64,000 nt of DNA from Phenylobacterium sp. (GTDB taxonomy: Bacteria; Pseudomonadota; Alphaproteobacteria; Caulobacterales; Caulobacteraceae): assembly GCF_030693405.1 (NCBI RefSeq), contig NZ_JAUYAW010000046.1, positions 1 to 64,000 of the forward strand. The letters are read 5' to 3'. The translations under genes were made by a program, and so were the position numbers. How positions within the stretch are numbered: position 1 is the first letter of the stretch; the number at the start of each line of letters is the position of its first letter. Below the pieces are notes generated by a model. The model saw only the letters and a list, made by a program, of their open reading frames with translations. It ran no database searches and was not told where the DNA came from. Shown piece after piece: positions 1-8,244 of this stretch.

Positions 1-282
1 GGGCGATATCCCCATAGCCGCGTCCAGCATCACCAGCGCTCCGCCAGCTGACCGCGGCTTCCTCCCCTGAAGGCTTCCGGACGCCGGCCCGCAGCCGGAC
101 CCATCAGCATGCGCTGGGGCCGGCATCCGAAACCCTCAACAGTTCCGGACTCTACCTGGCGGCCCACATCCGGGCATTCGAGACCATGCGTACAGTCGCG
201 TTGGCGCCGGTGAGCGACAGACTAATTTACCCCCTGTGGCGACGGCGAAGCCTGTTGTCGGGCTGCACTCTCCGGGGTCCGG

Positions 283-609
283 CTACCAACGAATGGGCCA
301 CAGGCGCCAGTTGCGGGGATTGTATTTCCTGCTGTTGCGGATGCCGGTTGGGTCAAAACGGGTCTTCATTCCAAGGCAGACCGCCACCAGGAAGAAGGTG
401 GCCACGCCCAGTCGCACCAATTCTCCAGCCCTGCCCTCGGGTCCGACGACTAGCAGACATGTTGTAATGAGGTGGAAGCCGCCAGCCGCCAGGATCGAGC
501 GCCATCTGAAGCCAAACCCGAGTACCGCGAGCACTAGAGCCGCTACAACTCCAATCGCGAACGACCAGGGTGGCCCGATGAGGAAGGAGTCAGAGGAGCA
601 CGGTGCCAT
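283..609 (-). CDS. Small hypothetical membrane protein
   Basis: Unrecognised 108-residue protein. Three hydrophobic stretches are visible (about residues 16-36, 41-56 and 65-82), so a three-helix inner-membrane protein is plausible, with a basic C-terminus rich in R, N and W that would sit in the cytoplasm. Two plus-strand ORFs overlap it but have the low-complexity P/R/C composition of shadow frames, so the minus frame is the best choice here. No operon partner is evident; the next plus-strand gene lies about 300 bp away. Whether it is a real gene is uncertain, as it lies in a stretch of atypical, poorly coding DNA. Confidence 0.4.
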   Translation of the reverse strand: MAPCSSDSFLIGPPWSFAIGVVAALVLAVLGFGFRWRSILAAGGFHLITTCLLVVGPEGRAGELVRLGVATFFLVAVCLGMKTRFDPTGIRNSRKYNPRNWRLWPIRW

Positions 610-904
610 GTCTCGTGCAGTAGCATGGCCCTACTAACATTGGCTTTTCATCCCACGGCTGAGCCGGGCTCTCCCAGAGCGGGGTGGCTAGCTTACGCGG
701 CGGCATCGGGGCTGCGCCAGGAGCTGGCCTTGGGGAGTTGGCAGAATGCGGACATTCCGCGGCCCAGACGGATGTGCGGTTGCCGGCCCGCTGGCCACGG
801 CCGAGTCCGCCCCCGCGCTGACTTCCGGGCAGTCGGCTTTTCGGCAGGCAGCTATGCGGCCTCCGAGGCTATGCGGAGATGAGGTGGGTTGCTAGGTTTT
901 CGCA
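610..904. other. Gap with no supported gene
   Basis: The only ORF here (625-882, plus) gives an R/P/A-rich translation with no recognisable domain. I see no tRNA, terminator or clear promoter. The composition resembles decayed or non-coding DNA. Confidence 0.4.
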
Positions 905-1315
905 GTGGAAGTAACCGAAGCAAATCTCAGCGACGTTGACGCCGCCGGCGCGCTTTGGGAGCGCTGCGGCCTTGCTCGCCCGTCGAGTGACCCTGGCGAA
1001 GACTTCCGCCGGTGCGTCGGCTCGCCCAACGCAGCTGTGCTGATCGGACGCTTAGATGGCGTGCTCGTGGCGACGGTGATGGTGGGCTTCGATGGTCATC
1101 GTGCTTGGGTGTACTTTCTGGCCATCGAGCCGACATTCAGGCGCCAAGGCTTGGCAAAGACCATGATGAGCGCAGCCGAACAGTGGGCTCGGGCGCGGGG
1201 GGCACCGAGGCTCAATCTCATGGTCCGAGAGTCGAATGCTGCAGCTTTGAGCCTCTACGAGGAGTTGGGCATGGAGCGTCAGCCGGTGCTCGTCATCGGA
1301 AAGGCACTCAACTAA
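905..1315 (+). CDS. GNAT family N-acetyltransferase, YpeA-like
   Basis: Predicted cytoplasmic acetyl-CoA-dependent N-acetyltransferase of 136 residues, the usual size of a single GNAT domain. The N-terminus with LWERCGL and the later FDGHRAWVYFLAIEP block closely resemble the YpeA subgroup. The acetyl-CoA pyrophosphate loop is readable as RRQGLAKTM at about residues 78-86, and the C-terminal N-A-A-x-S-L-Y-E-E-L-G-M helix is typical. The start is a GTG with no strong Shine-Dalgarno, chosen because it begins the conserved fold. The substrate is unknown. It stands alone between poorly coding regions. Confidence 0.85.
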   Translation: MEVTEANLSDVDAAGALWERCGLARPSSDPGEDFRRCVGSPNAAVLIGRLDGVLVATVMVGFDGHRAWVYFLAIEPTFRRQGLAKTMMSAAEQWARARGAPRLNLMVRESNAAALSLYEELGMERQPVLVIGKALN

Positions 1316-1586
1316 CCCTGTGCGCGGCAGGGGCGATCGATGTCAGATTGGCGCCAGTTCCGGACCCAGGCCCGCGGCCGATATTCTGACATTGGCTGAA
1401 CCGCCAGCTCCGGCCGCAGTTTGCGGGCATAACGCAATTACTGGCTTTAGTCGGGGGCACAGGGCGTATCTGGTCGAAGTCCCTGGCCGGCCAGTCGTGA
1501 TGGCTCGAGAAAATAGCGCAGGACCGCGCGCTGCTTAGGACTGATCAAGCATCGACCCCCAGTTTCATCACCGTGACGGTGTCTCG
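1316..1586. other. Intergenic gap with inverted repeats
   Basis: No gene supported. A perfect 8-bp inverted repeat (ATGTCAGA at 1340-1347 and TCTGACAT at 1385-1392) and a compact palindrome CACCGTGACGGTG at 1569-1581 are present. The second lies just past the stop of the minus-strand ankyrin gene and could be a weak terminator, though no T-run follows it. Confidence 0.35.
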
Positions 1587-2321
1587 TTAGACATCTGGCC
1601 AGAACCCGCGGTTGCTAAGTCTCTTCAGCAGCCTCGCTTTTGCCTCAGCCTGCTCCGAACTGTACACCTGCCCCAATTCAACAATGTCGGTCAGATGTTG
1701 CAGGTTGTTATCATATCCGCGGTCGAGAATGTCTTGAACCACCTCAAATCGCGCAAGCGCCGCGGCAAAAGTCGCAATAGTGCGCCCCTCTTGCTCCTGA
1801 TTGATGTCGGCTCCTGCCTTTAGAAGTGTCTGATAGTTCTGCATGTCCTCATGCTCGATTCCGAATGCGAACGCCCGCATAAGCGGCGTCTCCGAACTCC
1901 CATCGCACGTCATGTTGGGATCTCCACCGTGCGCTAACAGGAGAGGAAGAATTTTTGGATTTGGATTCCTCGCTGCGACCCAAACTGCACCGCAATTCAG
2001 CCCGCCCGCAGCGTACTTGGCGTTAGGATCCGCCCCAGCACCGAGCAGCGCTTCCACGCCGCGCTCGTCACAGAATCTCATTGCCCAGAAGAGCGGCGGC
2101 AGCCCATTTCGCCCAAGTTCGTTTGGCTTCGCGCCCGCGGCCACCGCCTTGCCGACGGCTGCGCTATCTCCTCGACAGGCGGCCTCGATCAACGCTCGGC
2201 TTTCAGCTTTGTCGAAGTGGTTCCGAAGTGATCCTGATCGATCCGCACAACCGGCTGTTCCGAGGCCAATGACGACAGCGAGCGCCGTTGATAGTAGCTC
2301 GCGAGTGATCATGCCCCTCAT
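1587..2321 (-). CDS. Ankyrin-repeat lipoprotein
   Basis: 244-residue predicted envelope lipoprotein. A short signal peptide ends in a lipobox-like GTAGC with the lipidated cysteine near residue 25. Ankyrin repeats follow: recognisable units include the stretch around LIEAACRGDSAAV, then LLGAGADPNAK, LLLAHGGDPN and LLKAGADINQE, so about four to five repeats over residues 42-200. Such repeats bind protein partners; no enzymatic domain is visible. It stands alone, with no neighbouring secretion or toxin gene that would explain its partner. Its base composition is less GC-rich than the core genes further right, which fits an accessory gene. The start at MRGMITREL or the internal Met four codons later are equally possible. 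Confidence 0.8.
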   Translation of the reverse strand: MRGMITRELLSTALAVVIGLGTAGCADRSGSLRNHFDKAESRALIEAACRGDSAAVGKAVAAGAKPNELGRNGLPPLFWAMRFCDERGVEALLGAGADPNAKYAAGGLNCGAVWVAARNPNPKILPLLLAHGGDPNMTCDGSSETPLMRAFAFGIEHEDMQNYQTLLKAGADINQEQEGRTIATFAAALARFEVVQDILDRGYDNNLQHLTDIVELGQVYSSEQAEAKARLLKRLSNRGFWPDV

Positions 2322-2597
2322 CCCTTCCGGCTGTTCCTCGGCCCAGATCTAACCCCGGAAAACGAGATGGGTGGGCTAGAGCTTTCCCGCTTTGGATCTT
2401 GGCCGCGGAGACTGGAGCGACCATGCCCAAGGCGTCCGGTAAGCGTCCAGCCTCTTTCCGAAAGCAGACCTTCGGAAGGTCGCCTAGGAGCCCATCTCAG
2501 ACGCTCCGGCGCACCCACCCCCACCCTCGCCCTTGACCTCCCGCCTTCGCCCGCCTCTCTTCACGCCCAACAAGTGTTTGAAAGTGAGGAGGACGCC

Positions 2598-3377
2598 GTG
2601 GCCTATAAACCCTTCGACCTGACTGGAAAGGTGGCCCTGGTCACGGGCGGCAATGGCGGGATCGGCTTTGGCATGGTCGAGGCCATGGCGCAGGCCGGGG
2701 CCGATATCGTCATCTGGGGCTCCAATCCCGACAAGAACCGGGCGGCCGAAGAGAAGCTGAAGCCCACCGGCGTGCGGGTGCTGACCCAGGTGGTCAATGT
2801 GGCCGATGAGACCGCGGTGGCTGACGGCATGGAGGCCGCCGTGGCCAAGATGGGCGCGGTGCACACCGTGGTGGCCAATGCCGGCATCGGCGGCGGGGCG
2901 AAGTCGTTCTCGGAGTTTCCCACCGAGACCTATCGCAAGGTGCTGTCGGTCAATCTGGACGGGGTGTTCTTCACCTTCCGCGAGGCGTGCAAGCACATGG
3001 TCGCTAGGGGCGGGGACGGGCAGGGGGGCTCGCTGGTGGCGATCTCGTCCCTGTCGGCCCTGGACGGGGCGGCGCGCAACCAGGCCTATGCGGCCACCAA
3101 GGGCGCCCTGATCCCCATGGTCCGGGCCATCGCCGTGGAGCATGCGCGCTATGGGGTGCGGGCCAATGTGATCCTGCCCGGCTGGGTCGCCACCGACATG
3201 ACGGCCGCGGCCCAGGACAATGACAAGTTCAACGAGAACGTCATCAAGCGCGTGCCCATGCGCCGTTGGGGGGAGCCTGCGGACTTCGGCGGCATGGCGG
3301 TCTATCTGGCCTCGGACGCCTCGCGCTTCCACACCGGCGACTCCTTCCTGATCGACGGCGGCTACGGCGTCTTCTGA
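2598..3377 (+). CDS. SDR family oxidoreductase
   Basis: Classical short-chain dehydrogenase/reductase, 259 residues, NAD(P)-dependent. The Rossmann motif TGGNGGIG lies near residue 17, the NAG motif (VANAGIGGG) near 92, the catalytic serine in LVAISSLSAL and the catalytic Y-x-x-x-K in QAYAATKGA. The C-terminus ends SFLIDGGYGVF, as in 3-oxoacyl reductase/gluconate dehydrogenase-like SDRs. The ORF track starts 231 bp earlier, but a GTG directly after a GAGGAGG Shine-Dalgarno gives the correct family length, so I use it. The substrate cannot be assigned. The nitronate monooxygenase-like gene follows about 100 bp downstream in the same direction. Confidence 0.92.
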   Translation: MAYKPFDLTGKVALVTGGNGGIGFGMVEAMAQAGADIVIWGSNPDKNRAAEEKLKPTGVRVLTQVVNVADETAVADGMEAAVAKMGAVHTVVANAGIGGGAKSFSEFPTETYRKVLSVNLDGVFFTFREACKHMVARGGDGQGGSLVAISSLSALDGAARNQAYAATKGALIPMVRAIAVEHARYGVRANVILPGWVATDMTAAAQDNDKFNENVIKRVPMRRWGEPADFGGMAVYLASDASRFHTGDSFLIDGGYGVF

Positions 3378-3474
3378 TCGGGGGTCTTGGGCGTCCTGAC
3401 GCAGGGTCAGTGTTTGCGGGCGCGGTCGTCGGCGCCATGGTGGGGACAAAGAGAACACCACGGGAGACGACGCC

Positions 3475-4452
3475 ATGACCCTGCACACGCCGCTTTGCGA
3501 CCTGCTGGACGTCCAGCATCCGATCATGCAGGCCGGGATGGGCGGGGTCGCCTATGCCGAGCTGGTGGCTGCGGTCTGTGAGGCCGGCGGCTATGGGGTG
3601 CTGGGCATGGCCGGCCGCTCGCCGGACTTCATCCGCGAGGAGATGCGCAAGGTCCGCAAGCTGACCGACAAGCCGTTTGGCGTCGACCTGCTGGCCGCCT
3701 CGCCCGAGAGCCTGACGGCCTCGGTGGAGATCATCATCGAAGAGGGCGCCTCGTCCTTCATCGCGGGGCTGGGCGTGCCCATGCCGATCATGGAGAAGCT
3801 GAAGGCCGCGGGCCTCAAGGTCATGGTGGTCTGCGGGGCGGTGAAACATGCGGTCAAGGCCGAGCAGGCCGGCTGCGACGCCGTCATCTGCCAGGGCGGG
3901 GAAGGCGGCGGCCATACGGGCCTCGTCGGCACCCTGCCGCTGGTCTCCCAGGCCGTTGAGGCGGTGAAGATCCCCGTGGTCGCCGCCGGCGGCATTTCCG
4001 ATGGCCGGGGGCTGGCGGCGGCGCTGGCGCTGGGCGCGCAAGGGGTTTGGATCGGCACGCGGTTCATCGCCTCGACCGAGGCCCATGCGGGCCAGGCCTA
4101 TCGCGAGGCGGTGGTGGCCGCCCAGGACGTCGATACGGTGCGGACCCGCTGCTATTCGGGCAAGCCCATGCGGGTGATGAGCAACCCCTATGTGGCCGAT
4201 TGGGAGAGCCGGCCCCAGGAAATCCAGCCCTTCCCCCTGCAGGCCATGCACTCGACCCAGACCGGGGTCATGGGGGGCATCGGCGGCCAGATCGAGGGCC
4301 TGGACCCCGACCGCTCCTGCTTCGCCATGGGCCAGTCGGCGGGCGGCGTCCACGACATCAAGCCGGCCGCCCAGATCGTCGCCGAGATGGTCGCCGAGGC
4401 CGAGGCCGCCATCGACCGGATGGCGCGCTTGCGGGGTCTGGTCCCGGCCTGA
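3475..4452 (+). CDS. Nitronate monooxygenase family FMN enzyme
   Basis: 325-residue flavoprotein of the 2-nitropropane dioxygenase/nitronate monooxygenase family, a TIM barrel binding FMN. Seen directly: the N-terminal PIMQAGMGGVA, the QGGEGGGHTG segment carrying the histidine region, the phosphate-binding VVAAGGISDGRG and the GVWIGTRFIAS strand. Family members oxidise alkyl nitronates, but related proteins include trans-2-enoyl-ACP reductases, so the substrate is open. The ATG follows a GGGAG Shine-Dalgarno. It probably forms a transcription unit with the upstream SDR; the gap is about 100 bp without an obvious terminator. Confidence 0.88.
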   Translation: MTLHTPLCDLLDVQHPIMQAGMGGVAYAELVAAVCEAGGYGVLGMAGRSPDFIREEMRKVRKLTDKPFGVDLLAASPESLTASVEIIIEEGASSFIAGLGVPMPIMEKLKAAGLKVMVVCGAVKHAVKAEQAGCDAVICQGGEGGGHTGLVGTLPLVSQAVEAVKIPVVAAGGISDGRGLAAALALGAQGVWIGTRFIASTEAHAGQAYREAVVAAQDVDTVRTRCYSGKPMRVMSNPYVADWESRPQEIQPFPLQAMHSTQTGVMGGIGGQIEGLDPDRSCFAMGQSAGGVHDIKPAAQIVAEMVAEAEAAIDRMARLRGLVPA

Positions 4453-4474
4453 TGCGGCTTGGCGCGGCCTGGCG

Positions 4475-4969
4475 TCAGGGGGCGCCGAGGAAGCCTTCGG
4501 GGTCATTGGCGAGGCCCGCAAAGGCGCCCAGACAGCGCTGCCAGACGGCGACCTGGTCGCGCAGGTCGCCCTCGGTCTGGCTGTCGGCCAGCAGCAGGCC
4601 ATAGCGGATATCGGCCTGTTCGCCGCGCATCACGGTGCGGCAGAGGATGTCGCGGCTGTTGAAGGCGTTGAGGTGTTCCAGCGTCATCGCGCGCTTTTCG
4701 ACGCTGGCGGAGAAGCCGAGCGCGCGGCAGGCGCGTCCGGCCTCGTCACAGCCGATGAACTCGGCGCCGAAGATGCCGCCTGGCGTCACCACATTGAGGC
4801 GGACCTGGCCGCCGTCGCGGCCCTCCATCTCGCCCCGGGCGCCCATGCCGGCCAGGACGGCGATCAGGGTGCTGGGGTCGCGGGCCGGCGCCTGGGCCTG
4901 GGCCGCCCCGGCGGCGACGGTGAACGCCAGGCCGATGGCCAGGCTCTTGGCGAGGTGAAGTTGCAGCAT
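4475..4969 (-). CDS. YbjN domain-containing exported protein
   Basis: 164-residue protein with a signal peptide (LAIGLAFTVAAGAAQAQA, cleavage after about residue 27). The mature part matches the YbjN/type III chaperone-like fold by pattern: a FIGCD strand, then a helix-forming stretch T-L-E-H-L-N-A-F-N, then R-x-x-x-Y-G-L-L-L-A-D and the terminal D-Q-V-A-V-W-Q-R-C-L helix. YbjN proteins lack a settled function. It is convergent with the upstream nitronate monooxygenase gene (22-bp gap). Three cysteines in the mature region could form a disulfide in the periplasm. Confidence 0.75.
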   Translation of the reverse strand: MLQLHLAKSLAIGLAFTVAAGAAQAQAPARDPSTLIAVLAGMGARGEMEGRDGGQVRLNVVTPGGIFGAEFIGCDEAGRACRALGFSASVEKRAMTLEHLNAFNSRDILCRTVMRGEQADIRYGLLLADSQTEGDLRDQVAVWQRCLGAFAGLANDPEGFLGAP

Positions 4970-5088
4970 GATCTCGTCCCCCAGAAGTGTCCCCTGATCC
5001 GCTAGCAGAAGCGCCCGGCCCGCGCGAGCTTTCGCCCCTCAGGGGCGCGCCCGTGACAAGCTCGGCCTCAGCCCCTTAGATTGCCGCC

Positions 5089-5541
5089 ATGCGTCCCGCC
5101 GCCCTGATCCTTGCTCTGTTCCTGTCGAGTCTGGCCCTGCCTGCTCAGGCGCAGGAGCGGACGCCGACGCAACGCCAGACCCTGGCGGACATCGCCTATG
5201 TGCTGGGCGAAAGCCATGCCCTGCGGCAGGCCTGCGAGGGCGCCTATGACCAGTACTGGCGCGATCGCATGATGGGGGTGACCGACACCGAGGCGCCGGA
5301 CGCGGCCCTGGATCGCCGGCTGAAGGAAGCCTTCAATTCCGGCTTCGCCAGCCGCCGGGCGGAGTTTCCTGAGTGCAGCCGCGCCAGCCGCATCGCCGAG
5401 GCCGCCGCCGCCCGCCGGGGCCAGGCTCTGGCCGCCAGCCTCGCCTCGGTCCGCCACCGGGTCGATCCCCGCGAGGCCGAGGCCCGGCGCAAGGCGCTGG
5501 AGATGGAGGCGATTGAGCAGGACCTGTCCCTGCGGCCGTGA
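5089..5541 (+). CDS. TIGR02301 family exported protein
   Basis: 150-residue exported protein with a clear signal peptide (LILALFLSSLALPAQAQ, about residues 6-22). The mature region starts with TLADIAYVLGESHALRQACEG, typical of the alphaproteobacterial TIGR02301 family of unknown function, and ends in an A/E/R-rich helix. Two cysteines (the RQAC and FPEC positions) could pair in the periplasm. It is divergent from the YbjN-domain gene and upstream of the antiporter leader. The name is from motif recall, so the family assignment is good but not certain. Confidence 0.8.
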   Translation: MRPAALILALFLSSLALPAQAQERTPTQRQTLADIAYVLGESHALRQACEGAYDQYWRDRMMGVTDTEAPDAALDRRLKEAFNSGFASRRAEFPECSRASRIAEAAAARRGQALAASLASVRHRVDPREAEARRKALEMEAIEQDLSLRP

Positions 5542-5574
5542 TGGCCATCGGCTTCGCCCCTGGCGCGACCGACC

Positions 5575-5793
5575 TTGACAGGTGAGGTTCAGCTCCCAAT
5601 TTGGGCGCTGCGGGCCGGGCCCCTCTGACAGTCATGGTGACTGTGATGTCGGACCGCATCGAGGGTGCTCGATGCCTGGGCTCGGACCGATTTCTTCGCC
5701 ATATGCGTTGGATCGCGATGTCCGCCGCTCCGTCAGCGCGGGCGCCAGAATCGCAACGGGGCCTGTGGGCCCCCATGGAGACATGCGACCCCG
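5575..5793 (+). promoter_or_regulatory. Promoter-like element and hairpin-rich leader of the antiporter gene
   Basis: A perfect -35 hexamer TTGACA is at 5575-5580; the -10 is poor (AATTTG after 17 nt). Downstream are inverted repeats CCCAA-T-TTGGG (5595-5605), ACAGTCA-TGG-TGACTGT (5628-5644), GCATCGAG-GGTG-CTCGATGC (5656-5675) and GGGGCC-(TGTG)-GGCCCC near 5758-5773, just ahead of the GGAG Shine-Dalgarno at 5777-5780. TCGGACCG occurs twice (5649, 5682). Such stacking of perfect hairpins suggests a structured RNA leader or operator cluster. It matches no riboswitch class I can name. Confidence 0.45.
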
Positions 5794-6741
5794 ATGATAA
5801 TCGCCCTGCTCATTCTTGGCGGATTGATCCTGCTCGCCGTGGGCGGCGAGTCTCTGGTGAGGGGCGCCGTCGGCGTCGCCCGCACCCTGGGGGTGTCGCC
5901 CCTGCTGACCGGCCTGGTCATTGTCGGGTTCGGCACCTCGACCCCGGAGCTGGTCACCAGCCTGATGGCCGCGCTCCAGCATTCTCCCGGCATAGCCGTG
6001 GGCAACGTGGTCGGCTCAAATATCGCCAACATTCTGCTGATCCTGGGCGTAACCGCGGTCATCTCGCCGATCATGATCCGGCCGTCCGCCATCCGCCGCG
6101 ACATGATCGTGCTGGGCCTGTCGTCGGCCGCCGCCCTGCTGGCGGTGCTGGCCGGCTTCATCGACCGCTGGTTCGGCGGCCTGCTGGTCTTCGCGCTGAT
6201 CGCCTATGTGGCCTACGCCTATGTCCGCGAACGCGGCCGGATGGCGGCTGAGGATGCAGCCTCTGACGTCGCGCGTCCCAAGGCGGATCTCGTCACGGTC
6301 GGGAAGTTCCTCGCCATGTCGGTGGCGGGCATTGCGCTCACAGTCCTGGGCGCCCGCCTGTTGGTGTCCGGCGCCATCGACCTGGCCGAGGGCTTCGGGG
6401 TCTCCCAGACCATCATCGGCCTGACCATTGTCGCCGTCGGCACCTCGCTGCCGGAAATGGTGGCCTGTGTGATCGCCGCCCTTCGCCGCCATTCTGACGT
6501 GGCCGTGGGCAATGTGATCGGCTCGAACATCTACAACGTGCTCGGCGTGCTGGGCGTCACGGCGATCGTCTATCCGATCCGCATTCCGCCGGAGATCGCC
6601 AGCCTCGACATCTGGGTGCTGCTGGGCGCCACCGGCCTGCTGGCGGTGTTCCTGCGCACCGGCGGTGGCCTGCAGCGGCTGGAGGGCGTGGCCTTCCTGA
6701 TCGCCTATATCGCCTATGTGGGCGTGCTGGCCCTGGCCTGA
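5794..6741 (+). CDS. Calcium/sodium antiporter (CaCA superfamily)
   Basis: 315-residue inner-membrane cation antiporter of the YrbG/CaCA type. The two inverted alpha-repeats are plain: GFGTSTPELVTSLMAA followed by VGNVVGSNIANILLILG in the first half, and VAVGTSLPEMVACVIAA followed by VGNVIGSNIYNVLGVLG in the second, each carrying the ion-binding acidic residue in the P-E motif. About ten hydrophobic segments are visible. The track ORF begins 129 bp earlier, but ATG at 5794 follows GGAG and starts directly with the first helix MIIALLILGG. Known relatives exchange Ca2+ or another cation for Na+ or H+. It lies behind an unusually structured leader. Confidence 0.9.
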   Translation: MIIALLILGGLILLAVGGESLVRGAVGVARTLGVSPLLTGLVIVGFGTSTPELVTSLMAALQHSPGIAVGNVVGSNIANILLILGVTAVISPIMIRPSAIRRDMIVLGLSSAAALLAVLAGFIDRWFGGLLVFALIAYVAYAYVRERGRMAAEDAASDVARPKADLVTVGKFLAMSVAGIALTVLGARLLVSGAIDLAEGFGVSQTIIGLTIVAVGTSLPEMVACVIAALRRHSDVAVGNVIGSNIYNVLGVLGVTAIVYPIRIPPEIASLDIWVLLGATGLLAVFLRTGGGLQRLEGVAFLIAYIAYVGVLALA

Positions 6742-6757
6742 CTTGAGGCCGGCCTGA

Positions 6758-7207
6758 TCAAACCCTGGCGGCCTGGGCCTCACGCAGGCCCTTGCCCGCC
6801 AGGGCGTCGGCCCGCTCGTTGAGGACGTGGCCGGCATGACCCTTGACCCAGCGCCAGTCCACCTGGTGGCGCAGGCGCGCCTCGTCCAGCCGCACCCAGA
6901 GGTCGGCGTTCTTCACAGGCGCCTTGGCGGCGGTCTTCCAGCCGCGGGCCTTCCAGCCGGGCAGCCACTCGGTGATGCCCTTCATCACGTACTGGCTATC
7001 AGTGTGCAGCTCCACATGGCAGGGACGATTGAGCGTCTCCAGGGCCTGGATGGCGGCCATCATCTCCATGCGGTTGTTGGTGGTCGCCGGCTCGCCGCCG
7101 CAGATCTCCTTTTCCTTGTCCCCAAAGATCAGGATGGCGCCCCAGCCGCCGGGGCCGGGATTGCCGCTGCAGGCGCCGTCAGTGAAGACCGTGACCTTGG
7201 GCGTCAC
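6758..7207 (-). CDS. rnhA: Ribonuclease HI
   Basis: 149-residue RNase HI, which cleaves the RNA strand of RNA:DNA hybrids. All four catalytic acids are present by position: D10 in [13 protein letters not shown]48 in NNRMEMM, D70 in HTDSQYV and D134 in ERADALA. The G-H-A-G-H loop near residue 123 holds the assisting histidine. Length is normal. Its ATG overlaps the stop of thrB by 4 bp on the same strand, so it is translationally coupled as the last gene of ispH-thrB-rnhA, an order I recall from other alphaproteobacteria. Confidence 0.96.
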   Translation of the reverse strand: MTPKVTVFTDGACSGNPGPGGWGAILIFGDKEKEICGGEPATTNNRMEMMAAIQALETLNRPCHVELHTDSQYVMKGITEWLPGWKARGWKTAAKAPVKNADLWVRLDEARLRHQVDWRWVKGHAGHVLNERADALAGKGLREAQAARV

Positions 7208-8169
7208 GAGTCCGCCCCGAACAGGACGAGGTCAGCGGCGCTGCGATGGACCGCCAGCTTGCGTTCGTATTCCAGCGGGTCCTTGGGACGGACCAGGGCG
7301 CCCGCGGGCGTGGCCCCCCAGTCGTTCAGCCGGGTCAGGAAGAAGCGCATGGCCGCCCCGTGCGCCAGGATCGGCAGGGCGTCGCGTTCCGCATCGCTCA
7401 AGGGTCGGTGGGCCTCATAGCCCGCCACCAGGGCCCGGGCGCTGGTGATGTTGAAACTGCCGTCGGCCTCGAAGCACCAGGCGTTCAGGGCTACGGCGAT
7501 GTCGTAGGCGAGCGCATCCACGCAGGCGAAATAGAAGTCGATGGCCGCGGCGAACTGGTCGCCCTGGAAGAAGACGTTGTCCGGGAAATAGTCGGCGTGG
7601 ATGACGCCGCGGGGCAGATCAGCCGGCCAGTTGGCGGCCAGATGGTCCAGGTCGGCGGAGATGGTGGCCGCCAGCCCCGGCTTCAGGTCCTCGGCGGCGC
7701 CCTTCAGTCCGGCGAACAGCGGCGCCCAGGCCGCCTGTCCCAGATCATTGGCCCGGCCCATGGGGAAGCCCTCGGCCGCCAGATGCAGCCGCGCCAGGCC
7801 CTCGCCGGCCTGCCGGCAGTGGGTTGCGCTTGGCCGGCGGACCGACAGGCCCGACATGAAGCTGACGATGGCCGCAGGCTTGCCCCGCACGGTCTGGATC
7901 AGCTCGCCATCCCGGCCAGGCATGGGCGTGGCGCAGGGGTAGTCGTGATCGGCCAGCCAGCGCATCAGACCCAGGAAGAAGGGCAGATCCTCAGGGTCCA
8001 CCCGGCGCTCATAGATGGTCAGGATGAAGCGGCCGCGATCGGTCTCCAGCAGGAAGTTGGAGTTCTCCACGCCTTCGGCGATGCCCTTGAAGGTCTGCGC
8101 CTCCCCCAGGTCATAGCGGGCGAGCAGCTGCGCGAGCTCTTCATCGGAGATGTCGGTATAGACGGCCAT
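7204..8169 (-). CDS. thrB: Homoserine kinase (APH-fold)
   Basis: 321-residue kinase of the aminoglycoside phosphotransferase/choline kinase fold, the alphaproteobacterial type of ThrB that phosphorylates homoserine with ATP in threonine synthesis. Visible motifs: N-terminal [16 protein letters not shown], the glycine-poor G-V-E-N-S-N-F-L-L loop, catalytic [14 protein letters not shown] (H-x-D type Brenner motif, about residues 188-201) and the metal-binding [11 protein letters not shown]. This differs from the GHMP-type ThrB of enterobacteria. It overlaps rnhA by 4 bp and follows ispH after 75 bp. The fold assignment is firm; the substrate rests on family resemblance and conserved neighbours. 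Confidence 0.92.
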   Translation of the reverse strand: MAVYTDISDEELAQLLARYDLGEAQTFKGIAEGVENSNFLLETDRGRFILTIYERRVDPEDLPFFLGLMRWLADHDYPCATPMPGRDGELIQTVRGKPAAIVSFMSGLSVRRPSATHCRQAGEGLARLHLAAEGFPMGRANDLGQAAWAPLFAGLKGAAEDLKPGLAATISADLDHLAANWPADLPRGVIHADYFPDNVFFQGDQFAAAIDFYFACVDALAYDIAVALNAWCFEADGSFNITSARALVAGYEAHRPLSDAERDALPILAHGAAMRFFLTRLNDWGATPAGALVRPKDPLEYERKLAVHRSAADLVLFGADS

Positions 8170-8244
8170 GGGGCGGGCATGGGGGAGGCCGCTGGCGCGG
8201 TCAAGACGGCGGAGGGTGCGGTCTCGATTTTTAGCTGCGCGGGG

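Noticed and set aside
1-282. Gene fragment at the left edge on the minus strand
   Set aside because: Several short open frames run off base 1, but none shows a recognisable domain, so no gene is called.
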